From: Owenia fusiformis | Taxonomy: Eukaryota; Annelida; Polychaeta; Sabellida; Oweniidae | NCBI GenBank assembly: GCA_903813345.2 | Contig: CAIIXF020000006.1 | Location: 21,397,936-21,461,935 of the forward strand | Length of the DNA stretch: 64,000 nt | Direction of reading: 5' to 3' | In this document: positions 25,437-36,995 of the stretch, in pieces | How the letters are laid out: every line of letters begins with the position of its first letter | How positions within the stretch are numbered: the stretch's first letter is position 1 | Program-made: the position numbers and the translations under genes | Notes under the pieces: model-generated | What the model saw: only the letters and a program-made list of their open reading frames with translations | Told to the model about the DNA's origin: nothing | Databases searched by the model: none

Positions 25437-26922
25437 TCGCACATTAACTAGAGATATGATTTCCGATATTAACTTCGTATTATATATATTAAAGTCGAGG
25501 AATTATGTGGGATAATTTGTATTGTTGCAGCAGAGTGAATATTAAGTTCAATTTACATTCAATATGAAGTTGTTTGCCATGTATAAAAAAGGCATTCAAT
25601 GTTCACGAGTCAAATTGATAGACTTCCATATTGTCTTGTAACATAAAAACGCATGTTCAAAATAATTATAATTAACTGAATGATTACATCATTGTATCTC
25701 TATTATTAATATCAATTAAACATTTGCATGTTATGATATGATCACGTGAAATACCGATGATGTAAAATTCGCGAACAATATGAATCAATTATAAATGAAA
25801 CGTTAAGAAGATATCAAACAACACTCGCGTCACTCATTCGCTGTTTAAATAATATTTGGAAATTCATTTTTCACACATATCCTTAGAATTAATTTATCCA
25901 TGATAACAATTAAATGGGTTGTTTCGTCATGACGTGGGAGGGGGAGGGTCACAAGGGATTGATGGGATGTCAATGCAAGTCAGGTCTAAGACACTAAAAA
26001 CAAATCCTCGAGAATGAGATGCAATACTAGTTGATATACAACTTATGAAACTTCTTGTTGTTTTCAAATGCCGACCATCTATGCGTTCGGTTTTATAATA
26101 CGAAAACGGAACATGACAAAAAGCTTACATATGCAGTATAATCATACAAACCATATGGAATATGCATAGGAATAAATTATTAAGTTACCAGCATAATAAT
26201 GAAATTATTAAAGCAAACAGCAGTCCGTGCTTATTCAACCATGCTTTCTCATATCGTAATGAAAGGCTTATAGAAAATATGATATCAAGAAATGGAATTA
26301 ATTATAATGAAGTGAACTCACTCCCCTAAAATTCAATCGATAGAATAATATTTTGTCAGTTTAATTGTTATGTCAAATATCAAGTTTCTAAGTTGTGAGA
26401 ATATCATCATTTTCAAGCAGACATTGCAAATGTAACGCAATACCACATCCTCTTACACGTTCATTAACTTTCTCACATATGCCCAACAAGTCATTTGCTC
26501 GCTCACTCACGGTACGTCTGTCTATGTCTGTGTAAGTGTCTGTGTTAGTGTCAGTGTTTGTGTCTGTGTCTGTCACTGCTTCTGTTTATGCTACACTCAC
26601 TCTACAATCACTATCTTCTTCACTATATCTCCACTCATCCGTACATCAATTCATTTTCTCACTCATTCAAAATCGCACTCACTCAATACCTCACCAAGTC
26701 AATGGACTCATTTATTTATTTATTTTATCACTCAACCATAAAAAAATATTTGAAACACATCGACTTTAATAACAAGTACCTATTTACAAATTTTAAATCT
26801 AGATATATACACGACTCTAAGTGCTATTTTTTCCCTTGTATTTTGAGTTACCTGGTAATATATTAACTAAGAGATACATCAGCCTCGCATATATCATACT
26901 TTAAGGATCAAACATAATACAA
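25437..26922. other. Gene-free interval with a TGTCTG-type microsatellite
   Basis: No gene supported. At about 26515-26580 a degenerate hexanucleotide run (TGTCTG/TGTCAG/TGTTAG) produces a spurious Thr-Asp/Asn repeat ORF on the minus strand. A CACTCA-rich segment follows to about 26700. Confidence 0.6.
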
Positions 26923-27859
26923 TAGCGGAATCAATTGGTGAATGATCTTGCGTTTTCATACTAAAGTTTGTTTTTGAGTTTTTTCTTGAAGTTTTATGTA
27001 TTTAAAGTTATTTAAGAGACAGGGCCCTTTTTCTAAAGCCCTTTTTAGAGAAATAATTGAGATTCCAGAGGATACCTGTTATTTCTGCTTTTTAACACAA
27101 TTTTAATAGAAAATTCAAATTCCAAACTCCTTATCTCACTTTAATTCACCAATGGAGAATGGGAATTGAGCAACGAAACTTGGCACAATGTTAGATCCTA
27201 GGATAAACTCTTATCTCAGGGCTTGGATTTTTTGTGATATCTTATATTTGTCTAGCAACCACATAGCAACCGCCTAAAATAACATATTTTACAATATAAA
27301 TCCACTATTTGCTAGGATGCTATGAGACCATTACAAAAAAGTATTCTTATCCTAGAATACAACAATTTTAACATATTTACTGAAGTGACATCATCATGTT
27401 GCATAGCAACAACATGGCAACAGGTTACAATGCCCATTTTGACATTGGCAGACCATATATCTATTATATGTTCACTGCCTTTGGATCTCTTCCACATTAT
27501 TTCTTAACATATAGCAAATGTATTGATCCAGTTATATCTGACCATTTTCCCTAGCAACGGCTTGAAATAAAGGTTAAATTTGCTTAGCAACGACCCAGCA
27601 ACATCTTAAAATAACAATGTTTCTCATAAGAATTTCACTATATATCCACTATATGACTTGAAGAAAATCAATATACATGTATATGTCTTTTGTAATTTAT
27701 AAAGCTTTACAGTTGCTCACTTAAAAATCTTTAGTCTCTTGTGTAAAGCATGATGGGACATTTCTTGTCTTACATATATCAAATTGCAATTCATGTTTCA
27801 GTTATAATTCATCACATTGATACTTGATACATTTTCAGCATTGATACCCCTAAAATAAT

Positions 27860-28790
27860 ACTTTACTTTGGTAAATTGCTTCAATTTCCTTTACAGGTGC
27901 ATAGTTCGATGCAGTAGAATGCACCATGGCATTAGCAGTTCACTTTGCAGTCACATTTGGTGCATCCACATTTAATTATGACGTTACATGCTATGGATGC
28001 TTGGGCAATATTGTCAATCTGGGCACCCACAATCCTGATGGGCTCCTAAACCATCCCCATAGGCTTGGTGAAGGAAAAACTGGATCCTCTATATACCACT
28101 GCCCCCATACATGTGCTTCTTGTCAAAGGGGCACCTGTAAGATCATTACATAAGTCCCATTGCTTGAAAACTGTCACCTTGCTATGATGGTAAAATCCAG
28201 ATGTGGTATCAGTTCCAGTAAGGATGTGGAACATTGGCAGCGCACACGATCTTTGTGGTCCTAGTGCTCAAGCAAATTCATAAATTGGAATGTAGTGTTA
28301 GTTTAGTAGTATTGAGATTTGTCTCTCTGTTTGTAGGCTGGTAAACCAGGATAATAAACCTCTCAATTGTGCCCATAACTTCTGTTGTTGTTACGGTTGA
28401 TGGGCGATCTACTAGAGTCAAAAGGACAAGCAAATTTATAAATTGGAATGTAGTGGTAGTTTTGAAAATGCTACATAGATCTGTAGCTCAGAGGCACAGG
28501 CTATTAGGCTATCACAACATTACTGTCCACTGATCTTATCATAAATGTCCTGCAACCTTTTCCGACACCATGAGACACATCCAAAAACATATGTGTATCT
28601 GCCTCTTCCTTGGAGCAGGGACTATTTATGGCATAATTAACAGGATTACTGATGCACTCTCCTTCAATTGTTGAGACTAAGACTCTGTCGTCTGCCATAA
28701 TATGTCTTGTAACAGTTGCTAGTAGTGCAAAGAACTCTATCTTGTTGTCATTGTTTCTTAGAAATCCTATCCTAACACCAAACTACCAAG
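27860..28790 (-). pseudogene. Transposon-linked PIN/XPG-like, Cys-rich protein remnant (left arm)
   Basis: Minus-strand segments in order: GFLRNNDNKIEFFALLA (about 28765-28710), VLVSTIEGE, EEADTHMFLDVSHGVG and MIRSVDSNVVIA (28504-28698), then a rearranged stretch, then ALPMFHILTGTDTTSG (about 28234-28190), and finally a Cys-rich tail IIKCGCTKCDC...CTCKGN. These match a protein family common in transposable elements of marine invertebrates, with conserved EADT, DTD and TGCDT acidic motifs resembling PIN/XPG-type nuclease sites (functional assignment inferred). Stops, frameshifts and D-to-N in the DTD motif make it inactive. Confidence 0.75.
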
Positions 28791-28983
28791 CAATTGGCAC
28801 AATTCCTACATTCTTCAGCATCTCAAGTGGTAGAGCTTGAAACTTTAATCAGTAAAATATCGTGTCTTGATTTAAATTCTATATACTAGACGTATTTTGA
28901 ACACACCCTGCTGGGATACATAAACCCCATATGCTGGGTTCAGTGGAATATTACTATCCAAATGTGAAAAGTTAACAATGTCA

Positions 28984-29760
28984 TGAGGCAGATACATATA
29001 TAATTTTGTCGGAAAAGGTTGCAGGACATTTATGATAAGATCATTGGACAGAAATATTATTGCAATAGCCTTAGCCTGTGCCTCTGAGCTACAGATTGAG
29101 GTCTATGTAGCATTTTCAAAATGCAAAATGTATCGCTTCATTCCAGTTCATGAGATTGCTAGAGCACTAGGACTACAAAGATCATGTGCGCTGCCAATGT
29201 TCCACATCCTTACTGGAACTGACACCACATCTGGACTTTACCATCACAGCAAGGTGACAGTTTTCAAGCAATGTAACTTATGTAACAGGTGTCCTTTTGA
29301 CTCTAGTAGATCGCCCATCAACCGTAACAACAACAGAAGTTATGGGCGCAATTGAGAGGTTCATTATCCTGGTTTACCAGCCTACAAACAGCGAGACAAA
29401 TCTCAATACCATGCACAGGGACATGTTCCCTCATGACAGATGGATCCTGGTAGTTTACCTCCAATATGTGATGCAGCACTCTGTAATAATGTCATGCTCC
29501 AAGGAGCACATGTATGGGGGCAATGGCATATAGTGGATCCAGTTCTTCCTTCAGCAAACCTATTGGGATGGTTTGGGAGAGCATCAGGATTGTGCATACC
29601 CAGATGGACAATACTGTCGCAAGCATTCGAGGCATGTAAAGTCGTAATTAAATGTGGATGCACCAAATGTGACTGCAAAGGGAACTGCAAATGCCATGAC
29701 GCATTCTACTGCACCGAAACTATGCAATTGCAAAGGAAATTGTAGCAATTAACCCAAATA
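28984..29760 (+). pseudogene. Same protein remnant, inverted second copy (right arm)
   Basis: The plus strand encodes MIRSLDRNIIAIALACASEL, then YVAFSKCKMYRFIPVHEIAR, ALPMFHILTGTDTTSGLYHH (29032-29280), a frameshift, and then from 29440 DPGSLPPICDAALCNN, HVWGQWHIVDPVLPSA and the tail KCGCTKCDCKGNCKCHDAFY. This order is that of the intact family: acidic core, then a PP.SDAL-type segment, HVWGQ, then a Cys-rich zinc-binding-like C-terminus. The second Asp of the DTD motif is Asn here too. The upstream EADT part is missing because homology stops near the loop. Confidence 0.75.
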
Positions 29761-30752
29761 GAGTATTATCTTAGGGGTACTAATGCTGAAAATGTAACAA
29801 GGATAAATACGATGAATATTTTGTGTTTACTTTATCTCAGAACTGAAACATGAATTGCATGACTTTTGCAGTTTGATAAACATAAGACAAGAAATGTCCC
29901 ATCATGCTTTACACAAGGGACTACAGATTTTTGAGTGTGCAGCAACAAAGCTTTATAAATGAAAAGACATACATATTGCATAATAGTGAATATATAGTGA
30001 GATTTTTATGAGAAACATTGCTATTTTAAGCTGTTGCTAGGTCATTGCTAGGCAAATTTAAGCATTATTTTAAGCCGTTGCTCGGAAGTTGCTAGGGAAA
30101 ATGGTCAGGCATAACTGCATCATTTATGCTTAAATACAATTTCTGTATGTTAAGAAATAATGTGGAAGGGATCAAAAAGCATACAAGTGAGCATATAATA
30201 GGAATATGGTGTGTAAATGTCAAAATGGGCATTGTAACCTGTTGCCATGTTGTTGCTATGCAACATGGTGATGTCACTTCTGTAAATATGTTTGAATTGT
30301 TGTATTAGGATAAGAAGACTTTTTGTAATGGTCTTATAGCATCCTAGCATATATTAAGTGGATTTATATTGTAAAATGTGTTATTTTAGATGGTCGCTAT
30401 GTGGTTGCTAGGCAAATGTATGATTTCACAAAAGATCAAACCCTTCAGATTATAGCTTATCTTAGGGTCCAACTTTGTGCCAAGTTTGGTTGCTCAACTT
30501 CCATTCTCCATTTGTGAATTATAGTGAGATAGGGAGTTTGAAATTTGAATTTTCTGTTCACATTGTGTTAAAAAGCAGTAATAATGGGTATCCTCTGTAA
30601 TCTCAATTATTTTTCTAAAAAGGGTTTTATAAAAAGGGCCCTGTCTCTAAAATGTCTTGAAATACATAGAACAATAGGAAAAAATTCCAAAACAAACTTT
30701 AGTATGAAAACGCAAGGTCCCTATGGGGGCCTTGCACCAATTGATTCCACTA

Positions 30753-33222
30753 CAAGGTGATTTAGCACAATACACCAAGTAAAGATAACATTAATATTAG
30801 TCTACGTTATATATTTTAGTTTATCCCACGGCCAACACCATTGCTAAATCAACAATAATAAGCCGATTACTCTTCTTTTTTATTACAATGTGAACTTTTT
30901 TTTAATGTGGGAGTCAGGATCTGACAGCGAGGGTATAAAGTAAATTTTGAAAATCTATTTGAGCTCATTTTTAAAAGTGAGACCGATCTGCTGGTGAATC
31001 GATTGTGTAAATTACGGATTCGAACTCACAATGGTATTTTGCCTAAACGCTGAGCAAGTTGTTATGATAATCTAGTTAGATCTATGGAAAACACGTCAAT
31101 CACAAAAGCACAAAGCACAAGGCATTTTATAAGGGACAATGTCCTATTGCTATTGTAATCAAATCTTCTAAGGTTGATCACTTATAACCATAAATTAGGT
31201 TTGATTATGTTCGTACATTGTACTATGTTCCATGGAAAATATTATTTGTCTAAAACTGTTCAATGCTTTGTGTTGGCATCTGACCCTGGCAGTGTCATCA
31301 CAAGCCTAAGATAATTATACATACATATTTTTATCTTTCACATTTTCACTCAGTCACCCCGTTTATTATTTGAGACGATTTAAACATCTTTTTCCATTTT
31401 CCCCATGATGTCACCTAGATGGTCAGGAATACATTGATAGGTCAATTATTCATGTTGCTGCAATCTTATCACCCCCATAGATCTGATTCTACCTTTAATT
31501 CATGTATATTATATATCTGATACATCAATGCTGGTACATCGTATTCATGTGATGCCTTAATTCTAGTATAGTATATATTTGATGCATTATTGGATTGTGT
31601 TGTTCTCGACCCTCATCAATAAAATATGAGGCTTAAAAATAAGCAGCAGTATTCTAGAACAGGGATGCTATATGGCTGTAAGTATTAGCGATCAATATTG
31701 CATCTGAACCACGACTGGCTATCCCGTTTATTAAGTTTCCTAGTTGCTTTGTTTTAACATATGAAATAGAAAAATGTAGGGGTTCAAAGCAAGTTGAGAA
31801 ATTGGACATGATGCCAACAATACGAATTGTAAAGACCCCTATTAATAAACTTTAGCAGATCATTAATTGAAATATCAAAGAATATCTATCTATATTTGCT
31901 TTACCAACGGACATAGAACCATAGGCATATATACATGTAGAATACATATATGTACATTGATAAATGATAGATAGATATATCTGTTGATCGAACAGTCAGC
32001 TGTACTTCACATACTGTCATTTTTGTGAATGTGAAGAAAATCAGTAGACTGGTATTTTTCATGGTATTATCTAGGTTGGAACATACGTTTGAGGTCGCAA
32101 TGTGTCTTTAATCTAAGTTTAGATAGGAATATGGCACTCATGGCACTAGGTGAGTATGTTAGCCATACAAATATGAGAGACATAATCCTTTATTATCAAA
32201 ACTGAGTGTAAAAAGGGTACATTTTGAAGGGTGATTTAATATTCAGGCGCAGTGATATTTGATGAAGGGGGGTATTGTAACATCACATCACGTGACCTAG
32301 ACTAACATCAACCAATCAAGAGTGTAGGTCATCTATAAACACTGTCTTATCTAAGAACTAAGATGTTGAACATTCCTTTACATTGTTAGCTTAGGTAATG
32401 GGTTCTTTATAGGGCTAGGCAACATGGCGATGTTGTATAAATAAAAATGTTGCCGTTTATAATAATGCTGAAGTAAAGTCGAATACAATTACACGATGCA
32501 TAGCATGCGTTACATGAATACGATCAGAATAGTAATTTTCAATTGCCAAGGAATCATACTCAAAATATACCATTAGTAGTTGATGCAACAGACAAACCGC
32601 TTCGAGAATTCAAATAAAGAGTGAAAACTATCCAGACCCGAATTAGGATGCACGTGTATTCATGTTTATAGATTAGCAAAAAGCAAACTTCAATGATATG
32701 TAAATTACTGCACAAACGGCATGGATCACTATGATGATTTATTTTTTACATTGAAGTAAATCCTTATTGCAATTGCATAGCACATAAATTGTTGACATAT
32801 CATAATTATTAGCTCTTGCCATTTGTAAGTTTGTAACACTAGTATTACTAACTGAACATGAAGTATTTATAAAATTCCTAACATTCTGAACATTAATCAA
32901 AAACTATCGTGTCCTTATTCATCAATGTCATCAAAGAAATCTAGGGTTTATTTCACCAATTGTTCACGATCCAGCTTTCAGACTGTATGGCAATTTATCA
33001 GATCTTTACTTTCTTCGGACAGTAGGGTCTTATAAGTATGCCTTCAGGCTAGGTGGTGAGATTAACTCAGCCATTATGTGATTAATATGAAGAAAAATTA
33101 GCATGCCCTTGTTCTAATCCTCAACGTTGCCATCACACAGTGGATGATAAACTACTGTCGTCTTTTGTGCAGGTTCAGACGACCGAAACTGAATACGTTA
33201 AAGAAATAGAGGTTCTTATATG
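30753..33222. other. Gene-free interval
   Basis: No supported gene. It holds one copy of the 46-bp conserved motif (31454-31499). It also has a cluster of promoter-like words at 32288-32443: TCACGTGA at 32288, CCAAT at 32312 and TATAAATA at 32436. No exon can be attached to these. Confidence 0.45.
31454..31499 (+). repeat. Conserved about 46-bp motif, copy 2 of 3
   Basis: GTTGCTGCAATCTTATCACC, CCCATAGATCTGATTCTACC, then TTTAATT: the same block as at 41934-41980, with one missing C and a few substitutions. No other part of the surroundings matches the other copies. Confidence 0.65.
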
Positions 33223-33223
33223 A

Positions 33224-33302
33224 GTACCTGTGCAAGATCGTTTCGACTCGATAAAGAAGAATTATCAAAGCTCATCAAGAATGGACGATATTGCACAGGT
33301 AC
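33224..33302. repeat. Hairpin with perfect 12-bp arms
   Basis: GTACCTGTGCAA (33224-33235) and TTGCACAGGTAC (33291-33302) are exact inverted copies. Imperfect complementarity extends outward (ATGAGTACC/GGTACGAGTA) and inward (GATCGT/ACGAT). It may be a small MITE or an RNA hairpin. Confidence 0.55.
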
Positions 33303-33418
33303 GAGTACAAGAAAGTTGTTCTCATATGACTCTGTATTCTGCCATATTTTCACCATTTTATCATAAAACTGAGTGAAAAATAGTTTCAAATTAATTGATC
33401 TTCATCTTTCAATTGTAA

Positions 33419-33488
33419 TGACGTCATAACAATATTGAAGAAAATACATAGATACACGTGGCAACAAAGCTACATTGTTATGACGTCA
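33419..33488. repeat. Inverted repeat containing two TGACGTCA (CRE) sites
   Basis: TGACGTCATAACAAT (33419-33433) and ATTGTTATGACGTCA (33474-33488) are perfect 15-bp inverted repeats, and each begins with a full CRE palindrome. A CACGTGGC word lies between them, and GTTGCCATG/CATAGCAAC words lie just downstream. It could be a composite regulatory site or the end of a MITE. Confidence 0.6.
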
Positions 33489-35468
33489 CAACTTTGTTTT
33501 GTAGAATTAGCATGGATACTCATAGCAACGGTGTGTCCGTTGCCATGTTGTTAATGTTTATAGACCAGTGATGTCACAAGTAAATCTCATCTTGCACGTG
33601 TGACTTTTTAGGATGAAAGATGGCAATATCTTGCATGGGGTAAAGATGGCTGTATCTTTGTTAGTCATATGAGAAATCAATATATGGCGCGGAATTTAAT
33701 GTATACAAATAGCCGGATGAGGATACATTGATATATAAAAGTTTCAAAAATAAAGAACCATACCATACCATACACAAACGAATGAAATAGGTTTGGTGAA
33801 CCACCCACGGGCGCAAATTAAAGAAATATCGAGACGAGTAATACTATGGTCTGGATAACCCTTATTGCATTCAGTTATATTATAACGAGGTATCTGTCAT
33901 TTGGGATATCCTTAAAATGTACATGAATGGATAACAGTTGCTCATTTAAGATGAATCCATTGATAGTTACACCCCCATCCATACAGCTGGAAGATATCAT
34001 TGGATACCATATCAGAGCCTGTCAATATGTGAATCTTTTTTATTACAATTATTCGCAGATTTTTTAAATCGCCAAACATAAATAGGCGTTGATAGTAATT
34101 CAAAAGGGCGTGTATGTCAGGCAGTTGTAAAAGAAGGCAAAATGTAACAATTGTCAGACTCCTGATACTGTACCCTCATCAAAATTCGGAATTTCCCCTC
34201 ACAACATGATCGGGTTCTCATGGGACCCTATGTTTTCCTTAGAGGTGCTAGTAAATATCAACAATAACATGTGTAATTTGGGAATAATCAAAATGAGGTA
34301 TTGACGATTATTCTGTTTTTTTTTTAGAAGAGACGAGGTTGAATTCAAATGTGTTGAATCTCAGAATTCAAGGGTTTGGAAAGTTCAGATAGGATATCCA
34401 GATTTGCCTCCATCACAAATTGAGAATGTTGCAAAGTTATCCCATGCCAAAGTAATGTAAAACAAGGGATACAATAATTATACCCTCAATAACTGATATA
34501 ACTTCATCAAAATTATTTAGCAAAAGCAATCGGTGGAGAATTTAATATTGTTCCTGGAGGTACGGGTTCTGGCGATAACATTAATTTTCTATATTGGAGA
34601 TAAATATATTAATAAGTGGAAGAAAGGGGTCCAATATTATCTTTTTTCCTATTCTTATTGAAATCCTCATTCGATATTCGGTTTAAAATGTTAATATTTG
34701 TACTTCTAGTTGTTTTGAAATATTATTGTTTGACATTCAAATGAAATAAAAAACTTACTTTTCCTGCAATCCAGCACTATCAGAATTAATCCAGTTTCTT
34801 GATTATAAATAATCCATCCCAACTCAGATAAAAAATGGTGGTTCTCTACGACATGCCGTGCAAGAATTGTATAGCAATGTTGTCTTTTCTAGGCTTAAGA
34901 ACAGTGGTGTCGAAATTATATTTCACCAAATTCCCAAAGTCCTTTATTATTTAGCAGCTTACATCTTTCCTTGATTAGATTTCTGACTATTAGCGACCGA
35001 GAATGAGGCTAAATTAGATAAACCCCAATATAATTCTATAATTTAAGCTGGATGCTGGTATAATACAAGGGCAAGTATCAAAATTCCTATTGTTTATATA
35101 TAACGATTAATATATGTCAATACTAGAGTTCAAAAGATCCTGGTTGTGTAGAGTTGAAAGAACTCGATAAAGCAAGGAAGTAATCATTTCTAGGTGTATG
35201 TTGAATTATGATGCCATATACTATAGTCATAGGTACTACTGTACATATATATGTTGTACAATCCCTCTCCTATATCTTCCCTCATTGGACCGATTGAGTA
35301 TAAATTATTGGAAAAATGATTGTATTTTGTGCCACGGAATAAACTTTTGAAGGGAAAAATATTGTCAATGGAAATCTATTATTTCTTCACAGGTGTAACG
35401 TTGTAGGAACACCATATTAGCAATATTTTATCGATACTCATCAATATGTCAATAAATATTCTAACACA
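33489..35468. other. Gene-free interval
   Basis: AT-rich sequence with no supported gene or repeat. A TTTTTTTTTAG splice-acceptor-like tract at about 34316-34326 is followed by an open but unremarkable frame, and no matching donor gives a convincing exon. Confidence 0.45.
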
Positions 35469-36110
35469 CAGGGTGTCCCGAAAGTTTGCCCCCCCCCCTA
35501 GGCAGACATATTCCAGTGTCCTCATAGTATATGTCATATATCATTATAAAGCTTATCCAAAGTTACATTGATTTGCCAAGTATCATGGTTTAACTCCCAA
35601 ATGGGAAAAAGTTACAGTCATTTTAAAAGTTAGTGTTTTGTCAAAATAAAGTTCAATTTTACACCACATTACTAGTCAATGTGTCCCCCCTTGACCATGT
35701 TAACAGCAGCAATTATTTTCAGATATGACCTTAAAAGCCCTTCAAATAGGAGTGTGGGATTTTATAGCCCTCTTAAAACCTGTTAAGGGACTTAAGAAGA
35801 GTTTCCTTAGAGTTTCTACCCTCACCATTCTCTTTTTCCAACTCAATATCCCTCCGACCCGAAAAGAATTGCTGTTGTTAAGATGGCCCAGGAGGACACA
35901 TTGACTAGTGATTTGATGTAAAATTGAATTAATTTTGACCAAACACTAAATTTTGAAATGCTTGTAATTTTTTCACATTTGAGAGTTGAACCATGATACT
36001 TGGCGAATCAATGTAACTTTGGATATGCTTTCAAATGATATATAACACATACTATGACGACACTGGTATATGTCTGCCTAGGGGGGGGGGCATACTTTCG
36101 GGACACCCTG
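35469..36110. mobile_element. Fold-back element made of two Tc1/IS630-like 3' ends
   Basis: The left terminus CAGGGTGTCCCGAAAGT and right terminus ACTTTCGGGACACCCTG are inverted copies with a C- or G-run just inside each. TA follows the right end (36111-36112), while the left flank is CA, probably a mutated TA. The arms pair over about 245 bp (35469-35716 with 35864-36110) around a loop of about 147 bp. Coding remnants of a transposase C-terminus point outward in the arms. Confidence 0.85.
35672..35840 (-). pseudogene. Tc1/IS630-like transposase C-terminal remnant
   Basis: Minus-strand reading gives LTGFKRAIKSHTPI (35784-35742) and, after a frame change, KIIAAVNMVKGGHID and a stop at 35674. 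This ending resembles the usual C-terminus of this superfamily, where a helix is followed by (N)GGHIE and a stop. The right arm carries a matching IAVVKMAQ...GHID remnant on the plus strand. No catalytic region remains. Confidence 0.65.
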
Positions 36111-36303
36111 TACATAATTCTTAATCAAATTGTAGAATAAGGGTAGATTGTCGATTATCCTTAAATAACATAATATCTATAATGGACATTGTGTTAGTCA
36201 TGAAGATGTAAAAACCACAATGATTATGGATAATGTTTTGTATACATCTTTAGTCAACAAACTTTTCAGTGTAAAGTCATACACATTCAAATACGTATTT
36301 ACA

Positions 36304-36512
36304 TTAAAGGCCAACTATACTTGATATTTAAAGCTTAACAGATCGAAACTATTTTTGATAATTTATTGTAAGCTTTGATGTGGTCCGTTTTAGCTGTTTT
36401 GGTGTCGAAGGAAAGATAAAGTGCTTATCAATCCATTGGACATATTATGAAATTCAAATGTAAGTCATTATTTTGCACAAAAATGTTGAAAATACGCAAA
36501 GTGGGCCTTTAA
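36304..36512. mobile_element. 209-bp TTAA-flanked MITE
   Basis: It begins TTAAAGGCCAACT and ends AGTGGGCCTTTAA, so complementary termini abut TTAA on both sides, the target preferred by piggyBac-type elements. The interior is AT-rich and non-coding. Confidence 0.6.
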
Positions 36513-36995
36513 TATGGTTATAGATACTTTAATAGAAATAACTTTTGATGTCTATATTGAAAGGATTTTATGTGGTCCCTCTGCTTTCATATCTGATAGA
36601 CACTACGAGCAGTTTCTTCGAACACTAGGCCCACGAGGAGCTTGCTATCCCATTCAGTTCCCTTGGGATGAAACAAACCTATACATTACTCAATCTATTA
36701 AACTCTGGCTTGAAGATCGCAGATGGTTTTAAGCAAACAAGGGATTTCGAGTCCATTTATTCCAATAGCTGATATACAGAGCTTTACATCAAAGCTAGCG
36801 CTTAAAACATCATTTATAAGGGAGTCATCTGTCTGGAAATTAGTTTTAACACATACACCAGCAGTTTATTGCATGTAACCATAATAACTTATATTATTGT
36901 ACGGATCAATAGCGAGAGCATACTTAACTATGTACTCTGAAATTATATATTCATCCTATGGCCATATTCAGATGTTAGAATAACCCAAGCTCTAA

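Larger units (their letters stand above)
26923..30752. mobile_element. 3.8-kb fold-back transposon carrying two inverted 3' gene halves
   Basis: The ends TAGCGGAATCAATTGGTG (left) and CACCAATTGATTCCACTA (right) are inverted copies. The arms (about 26923-28610 and 28984-30752) stay complementary inward for about 1.7 kb, including the GTTGCTAGG-rich untranslated part and coding remnants. The loop (about 28611-28983) contains coding sequence belonging only to the left copy. The element class is not recognised from its ends, and no clear target duplication was found. RNA across it would form a stem of over 1.6 kb. Confidence 0.85.

Noticed and set aside
26515-26580. Thr-Asp-repeat protein on the minus strand
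   Set aside because: It arises from translating a TGTCTG-type microsatellite; the rest of the frame has no coding character.
32288-32443. TCACGTGA, CCAAT and TATAAATA words as a promoter
   Set aside because: Spacing is loose (over 120 bp between CCAAT and TATA) and no first exon can be found downstream, so it is mentioned only as interval content.
36514-36732. 72-codon ORF directly after the TTAA MITE
   Set aside because: Not recognised and without a good acceptor or donor. The less AT-rich composition is suggestive but insufficient to call an exon.
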